From Aestuariivita sp049276915 (lineage in GTDB: Bacteria > Pseudomonadota > Alphaproteobacteria > Rhodobacterales > Rhodobacteraceae), in assembly GCF_049276915.1 (NCBI RefSeq), contig NZ_JBASXK010000117.1, positions 1-11,545 on the forward strand: a DNA stretch of 11,545 nucleotides. Direction: 5' to 3'. Position 1 is the first letter of the stretch, and the number at the start of each line of letters is the position of its first letter. Under the pieces are notes generated by a model. The model did not search any database. It was given only the letters and a program-made list of their open reading frames with translations, and was not told the DNA's origin. Both the position numbers and the translations under genes were made by a program. Below, piece after piece: positions 1-6,150 of the stretch.

Positions 1-1
1 G

Positions 2-64
2 CCCGAGGTCATTCAGGGGGTTGAGTTCAAGGACGGGATCAAGCAACTTCAAAACGCCGCCTGA
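2..64 (+). CDS. 3' end of an unidentified gene, possibly a transposase (partial)
   Basis: The frame that starts at base 2 stays open to a TGA at 62-64 and gives a natural-looking C-terminus containing VIQGVEFKDGI and ending QNAA. The other forward frame starting at base 1 stops early. I do not recognise the protein with certainty. The tail reminds me of the ends of some alphaproteobacterial transposases, and the DNA just after it is poorer in GC than the rest of the window, so the edge of an insertion sequence is possible. No terminal inverted repeat can be tested because the other end lies outside the window. Only 20 residues are visible, so both the coding call and the transposase idea are weak. 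Confidence 0.35.
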   Translation, partial: PEVIQGVEFKDGIKQLQNAA

Positions 65-332
65 TGAAGGCCGTCACCAACTTATGGGCATATCTCCAAG
101 CAGTTGCAGAATTCCCCAACCTCACACAACAATGCCCTGATAGACGATTGATGGAGTCGCGGCCCATGGTTCGAAAACCCGTAGGCAATTGGTCATGAAA
201 AGAGCACGGGTCCTCATCTTGATCGGGGCGGTTAGGGCTGCTGTTCATCTTCTCAGGACCGTGGCCGCGCGCTCAGCGACCACGCAGGAGATCCAGATAC
301 CCCATGTCAGGACCGCATGATCGGAACACACG
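65..332. other. gene-poor region between the left-edge tail and the EEP gene
   Basis: I see no convincing gene here. An ATG at 64-66 overlaps the preceding stop as TGATG and opens a 44-codon frame to 198, but its composition is not persuasive. A 69-codon reverse frame at 248-39 has no recognisable motif. An imperfect hairpin lies at 260-284 (CGTGG paired with CCACG, an inner CGC with GCG, one mismatch, 7-nt loop). The nonamer TCAGGACCG occurs twice, at 253-261 and 307-315. The stretch around 65-200 looks less GC-rich than neighbouring genes, which fits an insertion-sequence margin or an old insertion scar, but this is inference. Confidence 0.4.
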
Positions 333-1043
333 ATGAGTGATCCTGGTTGCGCACCGTTTGTGCTGCGCATTGCGAGCTATAACATTCAGAAATGCATTGG
401 CACGGATCTGCGACGCAAGCCTGCCAGGGTGCTCAAGGTTCTTGATGCATTGCAAGCCGATATCGTCACCCTGCAGGAAGCGGACAAACGCCTGCCACCC
501 CGCCCTGCCGCCCTGCCCGCGCATCTGCTTCTCGAGCACGGCTGGCAGGTGGTACCACTGGGCGGCGCGGCCTCTCTGGGATGGCATGGAAACGCGATCC
601 TTTTTCGCGGTGACATCTCGCTGACCCTCACGCAAAGGCTCAGCCTCCCGGGGCTTGAGCCGCGTGGGGCAGCACTTGCAGAGTTCGACACCCCACTTGG
701 ACCACTGCGTGTTGTGGGTCTGCATCTGGGGCTGATTGCTCAGTGGCGGCGACGTCAGTTGCATATGCTCATGCGCCAGACGGCACCGCGCGATCCGGTC
801 CCGACGATATGGGCCGGTGACTTCAATGATTGGGATCGCAGCCCTCTTTTGGACCGGGCAGCACCGGCCATGAATTTCCTTCCGGCCCTGCCCAGTTTTC
901 CAGCACCTGCGCCACTGGCCCCTTTGGATCGCATCGCGCTTTCGCCCGATTTGCGGGCCCTGCGCCACGGCGTCCATGGGATACGACCGGCGAAAACCGC
1001 CTCCGACCATTTGCCGCTTTGGGCCGAGATCACCCGCGCCTGA
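333..1043 (+). CDS. endonuclease/exonuclease/phosphatase (EEP) family hydrolase
   Basis: This is a 236-residue member of the EEP superfamily, the metal-dependent phosphodiesterase fold shared by DNase I, AP endonucleases and sphingomyelinases. The active-site motifs appear in order: SYNIQ (Asn17), LQEAD (metal-ligand Glu49), WHGNAILF (85-91), GLHLG with His131, GDFNDW (Asp163, Asn165), LDRI (Asp199) and the C-terminal SDHLPLW (Asp225, His226). All key residues are present, so the enzyme should be active. The substrate cannot be read from the sequence; DNA, phospholipid or another phosphodiester are all possible. No signal peptide is evident, which suggests a cytoplasmic protein. The start at 333 has only a weak ribosome site (CGGA upstream), but it fits the family's N-terminal strand. 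It is followed by 144 bp of non-coding DNA before the Mur gene, so the two may be transcribed separately. Confidence 0.9.
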   Translation: MSDPGCAPFVLRIASYNIQKCIGTDLRRKPARVLKVLDALQADIVTLQEADKRLPPRPAALPAHLLLEHGWQVVPLGGAASLGWHGNAILFRGDISLTLTQRLSLPGLEPRGAALAEFDTPLGPLRVVGLHLGLIAQWRRRQLHMLMRQTAPRDPVPTIWAGDFNDWDRSPLLDRAAPAMNFLPALPSFPAPAPLAPLDRIALSPDLRALRHGVHGIRPAKTASDHLPLWAEITRA

Positions 1044-1052
1044 CGCAATCAC

Positions 1053-1076
1053 CACATGACGCGCAAAGTTCATGTG
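1053..1076 (+). other. inverted repeat after the EEP gene
   Basis: CACATGA (1053-1059) and TCATGTG (1070-1076) are perfect 7-bp inverted arms around a 10-nt spacer, beginning 10 nt after the EEP stop codon. No run of T follows, so it is not a classical intrinsic terminator. It could stabilise the 3' end of the EEP mRNA or be a protein-binding dyad. Confidence 0.35.
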
Positions 1077-1147
1077 TCGCGCAGGTGTGAAGTCGATCCA
1101 TTCCTGACAAAGCGGGCTGGCCATGCCTGCACTCAGGCGTTAAACCC

Positions 1148-1174
1148 CATGGCCATCCACACCTGGTGGCCATG
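1148..1174 (+). promoter_or_regulatory. strong hairpin directly upstream of the Mur ribosome site
   Basis: CATGGCCA (1148-1155) pairs with TGGCCATG (1167-1174). Inside, CCA (1157-1159) pairs with TGG (1164-1166), leaving one bulged T (1156) and a CACC loop, for 11 base pairs in total. The stem ends one base before the GGGA ribosome site (1176-1179) of the Mur gene at 1188. There is no T-tract, so it is not a standard terminator. It could limit ribosome access, act as an operator dyad in DNA, or have no function. TGGCCAT also occurs at 1118-1124, making three copies in 56 bp. Confidence 0.45.
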
Positions 1175-1187
1175 CGGGACGAATTGA
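1149..1187 (+). CDS. possible 12-residue leader ORF ahead of the Mur gene
   Basis: An ATG at 1149 opens a 13-codon frame encoding MAIHTWWPCGTN. Its TGA (1185-1187) directly abuts the ATG of the Mur gene at 1188, in the same frame. It contains tandem Trp codons and lies almost wholly over the hairpin at 1148-1174. A weak AGG at 1135-1137 lies 11 nt upstream of the start. Such tiny frames arise by chance often, so this is a candidate only. If translated, it could open the hairpin and couple translation to the Mur gene. Confidence 0.2.
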   Translation: MAIHTWWPCGTN

Positions 1188-1601
1188 ATGCCGGACACAA
1201 TCATTACGCGCTGCGAGGCCATGGGCCTGCGCATCACCGGTCAGCGACGCACCATCGCCCAGGTGCTGGAAGACAGTGACGATCACCCGGATGTGGAAGA
1301 ACTCTATGCCCGTGCCAGTGCGGTAGATCCAAAGATCTCGATTGCCACGGTGTATCGCACGGTCAAACTGTTCGAAGAGGCCGGACTGGTCGACAAGCTC
1401 GAGTTCGGCGACGGCCGGGCACGCTATGAAGATGCCGAGCGAGATCACCATGATCATCTGATCGACATGAATTCAGGCGAAGTCATCGAATTCGTCGACG
1501 CCGAGATAGAAGCCCTGCAGGAAAAAATCGCCCGCAAGCTGGGCTATGAGTTGCGCGGACATCGCCTGGAACTGTACGGCGTGCCCCTCAAGAAGGGTTA
1601 G
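1188..1601 (+). CDS. mur: Fur-family metalloregulator, Mur type
   Basis: This is a 137-residue, full-length Fur-family repressor. The N-terminal winged helix includes the recognition region with ISIATVYRTVKLFEEAGL (50-67). The C-terminal dimerisation domain contains HHDH (87-90). Residues matching both regulatory metal sites of E. coli Fur are present at the same numbers: His33, Glu81, His88, His90, and His87, Asp89, Glu108, His125. The CxxC structural-zinc motif of gammaproteobacterial Fur is replaced by Asp-Met-Asn-Ser (93-96), as is usual in alphaproteobacterial Mur proteins, which respond mainly to manganese and control sitABCD or mntH in several species. It is not Irr, because it lacks that family's haem-regulatory features and Irr-like N-terminus. 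A GGGA ribosome site (1176-1179) supports the start. The gene ends 14 bp inside the convergent AbrB-family gene. Calling it Mn- rather than Fe-responsive is inference from family. Confidence 0.9.
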   Translation: MPDTIITRCEAMGLRITGQRRTIAQVLEDSDDHPDVEELYARASAVDPKISIATVYRTVKLFEEAGLVDKLEFGDGRARYEDAERDHHDHLIDMNSGEVIEFVDAEIEALQEKIARKLGYELRGHRLELYGVPLKKG

Positions 1602-2655
1602 GCGATCCCAAACTGGATCGCTTTGCCTGCGAAAGCATCAACGGGATAAGCCCCGTCAGGAACATCAGCCGCGCAACATGTGCCGCAGCTATGAATCCCG
1701 GATTGGCCCCCAGCACGGCCCCCAGGGCGATCATCGTTTCGAAGCCGCCCGGCGCGAAGGCAGCCAGAACCGTCGCCGGGTCAAGATTGAGAAAATAGGC
1801 CACGGGCAAAGACGTCAGGATGGTCAGGACCGACGCCAGAACGGTAATGGCCAGGCCCGCAACAAAACCGGCGCGCAATGCCGCCAGGCCCATTCCGGAA
1901 AACCGCGTTCCGATCAGGGCACCCAAGGTCACAAAGCACGCCGCGCCCAGATGCGGGCCGATGCCGCCCTCGACCCATCCACCGCCATGCCCGAAGGCCG
2001 AAACGAACATCGCGGCTATCAGCAAGGCCGCAGGCAATCGCAGGCGCTGGAACAGCACACCGACCAGAGCAGACAGCGCAAGCAGCAGGACAAACACCGG
2101 CAGCGACAGCATCACCTGCCCGGCCAGAGGATTGCCGGCAATCTCGACCCCCATGGCAAAGGCAATGATCGGTACGATCAGCGTCAACGCAAGCAGACGG
2201 ACAGCCTGCACGACCGTAACGCTCAGCGTATCCACGCCTTCCTGCATACTCAGCCCGATAACAAAGCTCAGATGCCCCGGAGCGGCGGCCAGAACGGCGG
2301 TTTGTGCATCATATCCAAACCCGCGTCTGAGCAGCATCTGGCAGCTCAGCATGATGGCGACCAGCAACACCAGCAATGTAAGGAAGGCCAGCGGCAACTG
2401 GCCCATGACAACAAGCGTTTCAGGGGAAACCGTGCTCCCGATCCCGACCCCGATGACCAGAAAAGCCAGGTCACGCAGCCGTGGATGAATATCCATCGTC
2501 AGACCGGCAAGACCCGCTAGGCTGACCGCAAGCGCTGGTCCTGTCAGCAAGGCCGCTGGCAGGCTGATCAGGGTGCCGATCATGGCCCCCGCAGCGGCGA
2601 CCGCCAGCGTGAACAGGGTTGCGCGCCATGGGGACAGAACCTGCAGTATTGCCAT
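1588..2655 (-). CDS. AbrB-family (PF05145-type) integral membrane protein
   Basis: This 355-residue, highly hydrophobic protein has about ten predicted membrane segments and an internal duplication. The half-repeats carry LAAAPGHLSFVI (122-133) and LAAFAPGGFETMIAL (297-311), each followed by an Ala-Val-Arg or Val-Ala-Arg helix that ends near a proline. This pattern is typical of the membrane family often mislabelled 'AbrB transcriptional regulator' or 'ammonia monooxygenase'. It is neither a DNA-binding AbrB nor an AMO subunit. The family's role is not well established; transport or regulation of envelope functions has been suggested. The ATG at 2655 lacks a clear ribosome site but begins just before the first membrane helix. 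It is divergent from the EamA transporter (121 bp between starts), and its 3' end overlaps the Mur gene by 14 bp in the opposite direction. Confidence 0.85.
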   Translation of the reverse strand: MAILQVLSPWRATLFTLAVAAAGAMIGTLISLPAALLTGPALAVSLAGLAGLTMDIHPRLRDLAFLVIGVGIGSTVSPETLVVMGQLPLAFLTLLVLLVAIMLSCQMLLRRGFGYDAQTAVLAAAPGHLSFVIGLSMQEGVDTLSVTVVQAVRLLALTLIVPIIAFAMGVEIAGNPLAGQVMLSLPVFVLLLALSALVGVLFQRLRLPAALLIAAMFVSAFGHGGGWVEGGIGPHLGAACFVTLGALIGTRFSGMGLAALRAGFVAGLAITVLASVLTILTSLPVAYFLNLDPATVLAAFAPGGFETMIALGAVLGANPGFIAAAHVARLMFLTGLIPLMLSQAKRSSLGSPNPS

Positions 2656-2776
2656 GAGTTCAGCGTATCATGCGCAGGCAAGACTTGACCAGATGTCCGA
2701 GCTTGCTGACTTGTTCCAAGCGCCCGAATACGGCATGGGTCAATCCTTGGGTCTGATGTGAAAAACGGGAAGCTAC
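2656..2776. promoter_or_regulatory. divergent intergenic region, AbrB-family gene and DMT transporter
   Basis: This 121-bp segment must hold the promoters for both divergent genes. TTGACC at 2685-2690 on the plus strand and the same word on the minus strand (GGTCAA at 2738-2743) resemble -35 boxes facing each way. No good -10 box follows either at 17 bp. The pair also forms a 6-bp inverted repeat with a 47-bp spacer. The promoter reading is tentative. Confidence 0.3.
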
Positions 2777-3646
2777 ATGGACAATTTGCGCGGAGCTGCC
2801 TGGATGACGCTGGCCATGCTGGGCTTTGCACTGGCGGATACGTTCATCAAGCTTTTGTCGGATGATTTTCCGATCTGGCAGATCATCGCGATTCTCGGGT
2901 TTGGGGGCGCGCTGACATTCGGCGCAGCCACGCTGGCGCAGGGCCAGTCGCTGTTCCCGCGCGCCGTGCTGTCCAAGGCCGTCATCATTCGCAATATCGG
3001 CGAAGTGCTGGGTACATTGGGATTTGTCACGGCATTGACGCTTATCCCGCTCAGCTCGGCCTCGGCGATTCTTCAGGCCACACCGCTTGTCGTTACCCTC
3101 GGAGCCGCGCTGTTTCTGGCGGAAAAGGTGGGCTGGAAACGGTGGAGCGCCATTCTGGTGGGGTTTTTTGGCGTCGTGCTGATCATCCGCCCCGGGATGG
3201 ACGGGTTCAACGTGCACGCGCTTTTTGCGGTACTGGCCGTCATCGGTCTGGCCATCCGCGATCTGGCAACGCGCTGGGTCCCACGCAATGTCAGTTCGTC
3301 TCAGCTCAGCTTTTTTGCGTTGCTGGTGCTGATCCCGGCAGCCTTTCTGCTGGGGGCGATCACCGCAGCCCCCATAGTCCGCCCGCAAGGCTGGGATTGG
3401 GCCGTGATCTGTGGTGCCGTCAGCATGGGGGTTCTGGCCTATTTCTCCATTGTTACCGCGATGCGGGTTGGTGAAATTTCATTCGTGACGCCGTTCCGAT
3501 ACTCGCGCATTCTGTTTGCCCTTGTCATTGGAGTGGTCATTTTTGGCGAACGCCCGGATGCACTGATGTTGATCGGTGCCGCGCTGATCGTCGGTTCGGG
3601 GCTCTTTACCCTCTGGCGTGAGCGCAAACATCGCGCTGCGACCTAA
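2777..3646 (+). CDS. DMT-superfamily (EamA) transporter
   Basis: This 289-residue inner-membrane protein has the ten-helix layout of the drug/metabolite transporter superfamily, made of two EamA repeats. Repeat 1 ends with the typical LFLAEKVGWKRWSAILVGF segment and IIRPG. Repeat 2 has the PFRYSRILFALVIG segment followed by FGERPDALMLIGAALIVGSG. The short N-terminus enters the first helix within ten residues, and the C-terminus is basic (RERKHRAAT), consistent with a cytoplasmic end. The substrate is unknown; metabolite export is usual for the family. A GGGAAG ribosome site (2767-2772) lies 4 nt before the ATG. The enolase gene follows after 67 bp that contain two hairpins, so read-through into eno is possible but unproven. 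Confidence 0.9.
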   Translation: MDNLRGAAWMTLAMLGFALADTFIKLLSDDFPIWQIIAILGFGGALTFGAATLAQGQSLFPRAVLSKAVIIRNIGEVLGTLGFVTALTLIPLSSASAILQATPLVVTLGAALFLAEKVGWKRWSAILVGFFGVVLIIRPGMDGFNVHALFAVLAVIGLAIRDLATRWVPRNVSSSQLSFFALLVLIPAAFLLGAITAAPIVRPQGWDWAVICGAVSMGVLAYFSIVTAMRVGEISFVTPFRYSRILFALVIGVVIFGERPDALMLIGAALIVGSGLFTLWRERKHRAAT

Positions 3647-3648
3647 GC

Positions 3649-3668
3649 AACCCTTTTAATAAGGGGTT
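3649..3668 (+). terminator. weak hairpin terminator after the DMT transporter
   Basis: AACCCTTT (3649-3656) pairs with AAGGGGTT (3661-3668) in an 8-bp stem with one T-G wobble and a TAAT loop, starting 3 nt after the transporter stop. Only one further T (3669) continues past the stem before G, so termination may be partial and allow read-through to eno. The stem is A/T-rich at its ends. Confidence 0.45.
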
Positions 3669-3686
3669 TGGCCCGGTATTAGGCCA
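3669..3686 (+). other. second small hairpin in the eno leader
   Basis: TGGCC (3669-3673) and GGCCA (3682-3686) are 5-bp inverted arms around an 8-nt loop. They follow directly after the 3649-3668 hairpin and end 14 nt before the eno ribosome site. This may be part of the eno 5' leader or a small operator. Five base pairs is close to what chance gives in high-GC DNA. Confidence 0.25.
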
Positions 3687-3713
3687 CAAAACCAGACCTG
3701 AGGGATCCCACCC

Positions 3714-4988
3714 ATGAGCACGATCATCGACATCTTCGCCCGCGAAATCCTGGACAGCCGGGGCAACCCCACGGTTGAGGTTGATGTGATCCTCGACGAC
3801 GGCACGATGGGGCGCGCTGCGGTGCCCTCTGGCGCATCGACAGGTGCCTATGAGGCGGTCGAAAAGCGCGACGGCGACAAGGATCGCTATATGGGCAAGG
3901 GCGTTCTGGAAGCTGTGGCGGCCGTGAACGGAGAAATCGCCGAAGCGCTCGTGGGCTTTGATGTCACCGAACAGCAAAGCATAGATGCCGCGATGATCGA
4001 ACTGGATGGCACCGACAACAAGGCACGTCTGGGAGCGAACGCGATTCTGGGTGTGTCGCTGGCGGCGGCCAAGGCGGCTGCTGATTTCACCACACAACCG
4101 CTTTATCGCTATGTCGGGGGCACTTCGGCACGCATCCTGCCGGTGCCGATGATGAACATCATCAATGGCGGTGAGCATGCGGATAACCCCATAGATATTC
4201 AGGAATTCATGATCATGCCGGTCAGCGCGGGCAATATCCGCGACGCGGTGCGCATGGGGGCCGAGGTGTTTCACACCCTGAAAAAGGAGCTGTCCGCGGC
4301 GGGTCTGTCTACTGGAATCGGCGACGAAGGGGGATTCGCACCCAACATCAGCTCGACCCGCGATGCGCTTGATTTTGTTTTGAAATCCATCGAAAAAGCG
4401 GGTTACACCCCGGGCGAGGACATCTATCTCGCGCTGGATTGCGCGGCGACCGAGTATTACAAGAATGGCGCTTATGTGCTCTCGGGCGAAGGCAAAACCC
4501 TGACCAGCGATGAGAACGTCGCCTATCTGGAAGCTCTGGTGAGGGACTATCCGATCATTTCGATCGAAGATGGGATGTCGGAAGATGACTGGGACGGCTG
4601 GAAGGCGCTGACCGAGGCTCTGGGTGACAAGGTCCAGCTTGTTGGAGATGATCTGTTCGTGACCAATCCGGCGCGCCTGGCTGAAGGGATCGCACGGGGT
4701 TGTGCGAATTCGATGTTGGTCAAGGTCAATCAGATCGGAACCCTGTCCGAAACACTCAAGGCCGTCGATATGGCCCACCGTGCGCGATACACCAATGTGA
4801 TGTCGCACCGTTCGGGCGAGACCGAGGATGCCACGATCGCGGATCTGGCTGTGGCCACCAATTGCGGTCAGATCAAGACCGGCTCGCTTGCGCGCTCGGA
4901 CCGGCTGGCCAAATACAACCAGCTTATCCGCATCGAAGAACAGTTGGGCGAAACCGCGGAATATGCCGGGCGTTCGATCCTCAAGTAA
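3714..4988 (+). CDS. eno: enolase (phosphopyruvate hydratase)
   Basis: Enolase converts 2-phosphoglycerate to phosphoenolpyruvate in glycolysis and gluconeogenesis in the cytoplasm, and is often part of the RNA degradosome. The 424 residues are close to the usual bacterial length (E. coli 432). Visible active-site elements are SGAST (39-43, mobile loop), His155 in GGEHADN, Glu164, Glu205 in GDEGGFAPN (general acid), metal ligands Asp242, Glu285 (SIEDGM) and Asp312 (VGDDLF), catalytic Lys337 in LVKVNQIGT, the enolase signature SHRSGETEDATIADLAV (364-380) and Lys388 in GQIKTGS. All are intact. GAGGGA (3700-3705) lies 8 nt before the ATG. The stop codon is only 3 bp from the stop of the convergent FAD oxidoreductase, so there is no room for an intrinsic terminator between them. 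Confidence 0.99.
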   Translation: MSTIIDIFAREILDSRGNPTVEVDVILDDGTMGRAAVPSGASTGAYEAVEKRDGDKDRYMGKGVLEAVAAVNGEIAEALVGFDVTEQQSIDAAMIELDGTDNKARLGANAILGVSLAAAKAAADFTTQPLYRYVGGTSARILPVPMMNIINGGEHADNPIDIQEFMIMPVSAGNIRDAVRMGAEVFHTLKKELSAAGLSTGIGDEGGFAPNISSTRDALDFVLKSIEKAGYTPGEDIYLALDCAATEYYKNGAYVLSGEGKTLTSDENVAYLEALVRDYPIISIEDGMSEDDWDGWKALTEALGDKVQLVGDDLFVTNPARLAEGIARGCANSMLVKVNQIGTLSETLKAVDMAHRARYTNVMSHRSGETEDATIADLAVATNCGQIKTGSLARSDRLAKYNQLIRIEEQLGETAEYAGRSILK

Positions 4989-4991
4989 GCG

Positions 4992-6059
4992 CTATCCTTG
5001 AAGCCGATCGGGGCGGAAGGGCTCAAGCAGTTCTGACGCTCCGCCATTTGTCAGCTCTTGCGTGACCAGTTCGCCGGTGATTGCCGCCAGAGTCACACCG
5101 CTGTGCATGGTCGCGATGTAAAGCCCGTCCGGCCCCGCAGGTCCGACCACCGGTAACCCGTCCCCCGGCACAGGCCGCAGGGCCACAGTGATGCTGTCGC
5201 GTTCGATCTGATGCCCCGGCAGCAATGCGCGAACACGCCCCAGAGCGGCATCCGCCAGTTCCTCGACGTTCTCTGGTATGTCTTCAGCGTCATCGGCCTG
5301 ATGGTTGGGCGAAGTCGGCGCCAACAGGCGTCCGTCAGGCAATTGGCGCAACTCCTGATCCGGAGCCGCAAGAACGTGGGACAAAAGCGGCTTTAGCGGG
5401 CGGGTCGTGACCAGCAAACCCGGCCGACGCAACATCGGAAGAGTGACACCCAGCGGCGCGATCAAATCCGGAGTGGCAGTACCGGCAGCCACGATGACAT
5501 GATCCGCGCTGAAGGTTCCGGCGTCGGTGATGACGCAAGACACCGCGCCTTGCGTGGTCTCAATCGCTTGGATCTGCACACCGAAAAGCCCGATTGCCCC
5601 CGCCGCCATAGCCCGCCGCACAAGTGAATGGGTCAGATCAGCCGTCTCTCCAGCCCCTTCAGCCGGAAAGCGCAGCGCGTGTTCGGGTGGCGCGTGAATG
5701 GCAGGTTCCAGCTGATGAAATATATCTTTATCAATATGTTCCACCGGATAATTCAAGCTCTTTAGGTTCTCGTGCATTTGCACCAGAGCGTCGCCATCCT
5801 CCTCGAACCAGAGACAGCCTGACCAGGTGACGCCATCAATGCCCAGCCGGTGCCAGGCTGCAATGCCGGCGGCGCGCAGACGGAAATGGGCCTCGTTCGC
5901 GAAAAAACTCGCGTTGATCCAGCCGAAAGAGCGCCCGGATGCACCCGTGGCGGGGTTCGCGCTGTCGATGATGCGGACCGAATGCCCGGCTTCGGCCAGA
6001 CGGCAAGCGATAGCTGCACCGATGATCCCTGCCCCGATCACAACGATTCGCTGGCCCAT
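4992..6059 (-). CDS. DAO-family FAD-dependent oxidoreductase
   Basis: This 355-residue flavoprotein belongs to the D-amino-acid oxidase/glycine oxidase fold (PF01266 type). The N-terminus carries the dinucleotide-binding motif VVIGAGIIGAAIACRLAEAGH (residues about 5-25), then an acidic strand end (IIDS) and the FAD-contacting ATGASGRSFGWINA. The C-terminal FAD motif is LRPVPGDGLPVVGP, followed by GLYIATMHSGVTLAAITGELV. It probably oxidises an amino acid or secondary amine, but the substrate cannot be fixed. I chose the ATG at 6059 because GAGAGG (complement of 6068-6073) lies 8 nt upstream and the Rossmann strand starts at once. A longer in-frame start at 6152 would add a 31-residue, Arg-rich extension with no family support. 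It is divergent from the cupin gene by 91 bp. Confidence 0.88.
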   Translation of the reverse strand: MGQRIVVIGAGIIGAAIACRLAEAGHSVRIIDSANPATGASGRSFGWINASFFANEAHFRLRAAGIAAWHRLGIDGVTWSGCLWFEEDGDALVQMHENLKSLNYPVEHIDKDIFHQLEPAIHAPPEHALRFPAEGAGETADLTHSLVRRAMAAGAIGLFGVQIQAIETTQGAVSCVITDAGTFSADHVIVAAGTATPDLIAPLGVTLPMLRRPGLLVTTRPLKPLLSHVLAAPDQELRQLPDGRLLAPTSPNHQADDAEDIPENVEELADAALGRVRALLPGHQIERDSITVALRPVPGDGLPVVGPAGPDGLYIATMHSGVTLAAITGELVTQELTNGGASELLEPFRPDRLQG

Positions 6060-6150
6060 GTTGTGCACCTCTCTTTGGACTGAGCCTAGCCGCCATGCAG
6101 ACCATCGCAAGCCCTTGCGCCGGTGCCGGAAAGCCCCCACAGTTTGCATC
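6060..6150. promoter_or_regulatory. divergent intergenic region, FAD oxidoreductase and cupin gene
   Basis: This 91-bp segment must contain the minus-strand oxidoreductase promoter, and probably the promoter of the cupin-desaturase pair. The oxidoreductase ribosome site (GAGAGG, minus strand) is clear. No purine-rich ribosome site precedes the cupin ATG at 6151, which could mean leaderless or weak translation. I could not pick confident -35 and -10 boxes on either strand. Confidence 0.3.

Noticed and set aside
165..185. tRNA T-arm-like sequence GGTTCGAAAACCC, possibly an attachment site
   Set aside because: On neither strand do the flanks pair as a 5-bp T stem in the right register, and no acceptor, D or anticodon arms can be drawn.
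39..248. 69-codon minus-strand frame at the left edge
   Set aside because: It has no motif, its GAGAAG directly abuts the ATG with no spacer, and it runs antisense to the tail of the left-edge gene. A real small gene cannot be fully excluded.
273..1124. 283-codon minus-strand frame across the EEP gene
   Set aside because: It is antisense to a gene with all EEP active-site motifs. Its product is Arg/Gln-rich with no family features.
1546..2520. 324-codon plus-strand frame opposite the AbrB-family gene
   Set aside because: The product is a low-complexity Gln/Arg/His-rich sequence typical of the antisense of a hydrophobic membrane protein.
3606..4808. 400-codon open frame on the minus strand opposite enolase
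   Set aside because: Enolase on the plus strand has every catalytic motif. The reverse frame is an antisense shadow produced by high-GC codon bias and has no recognisable domain.
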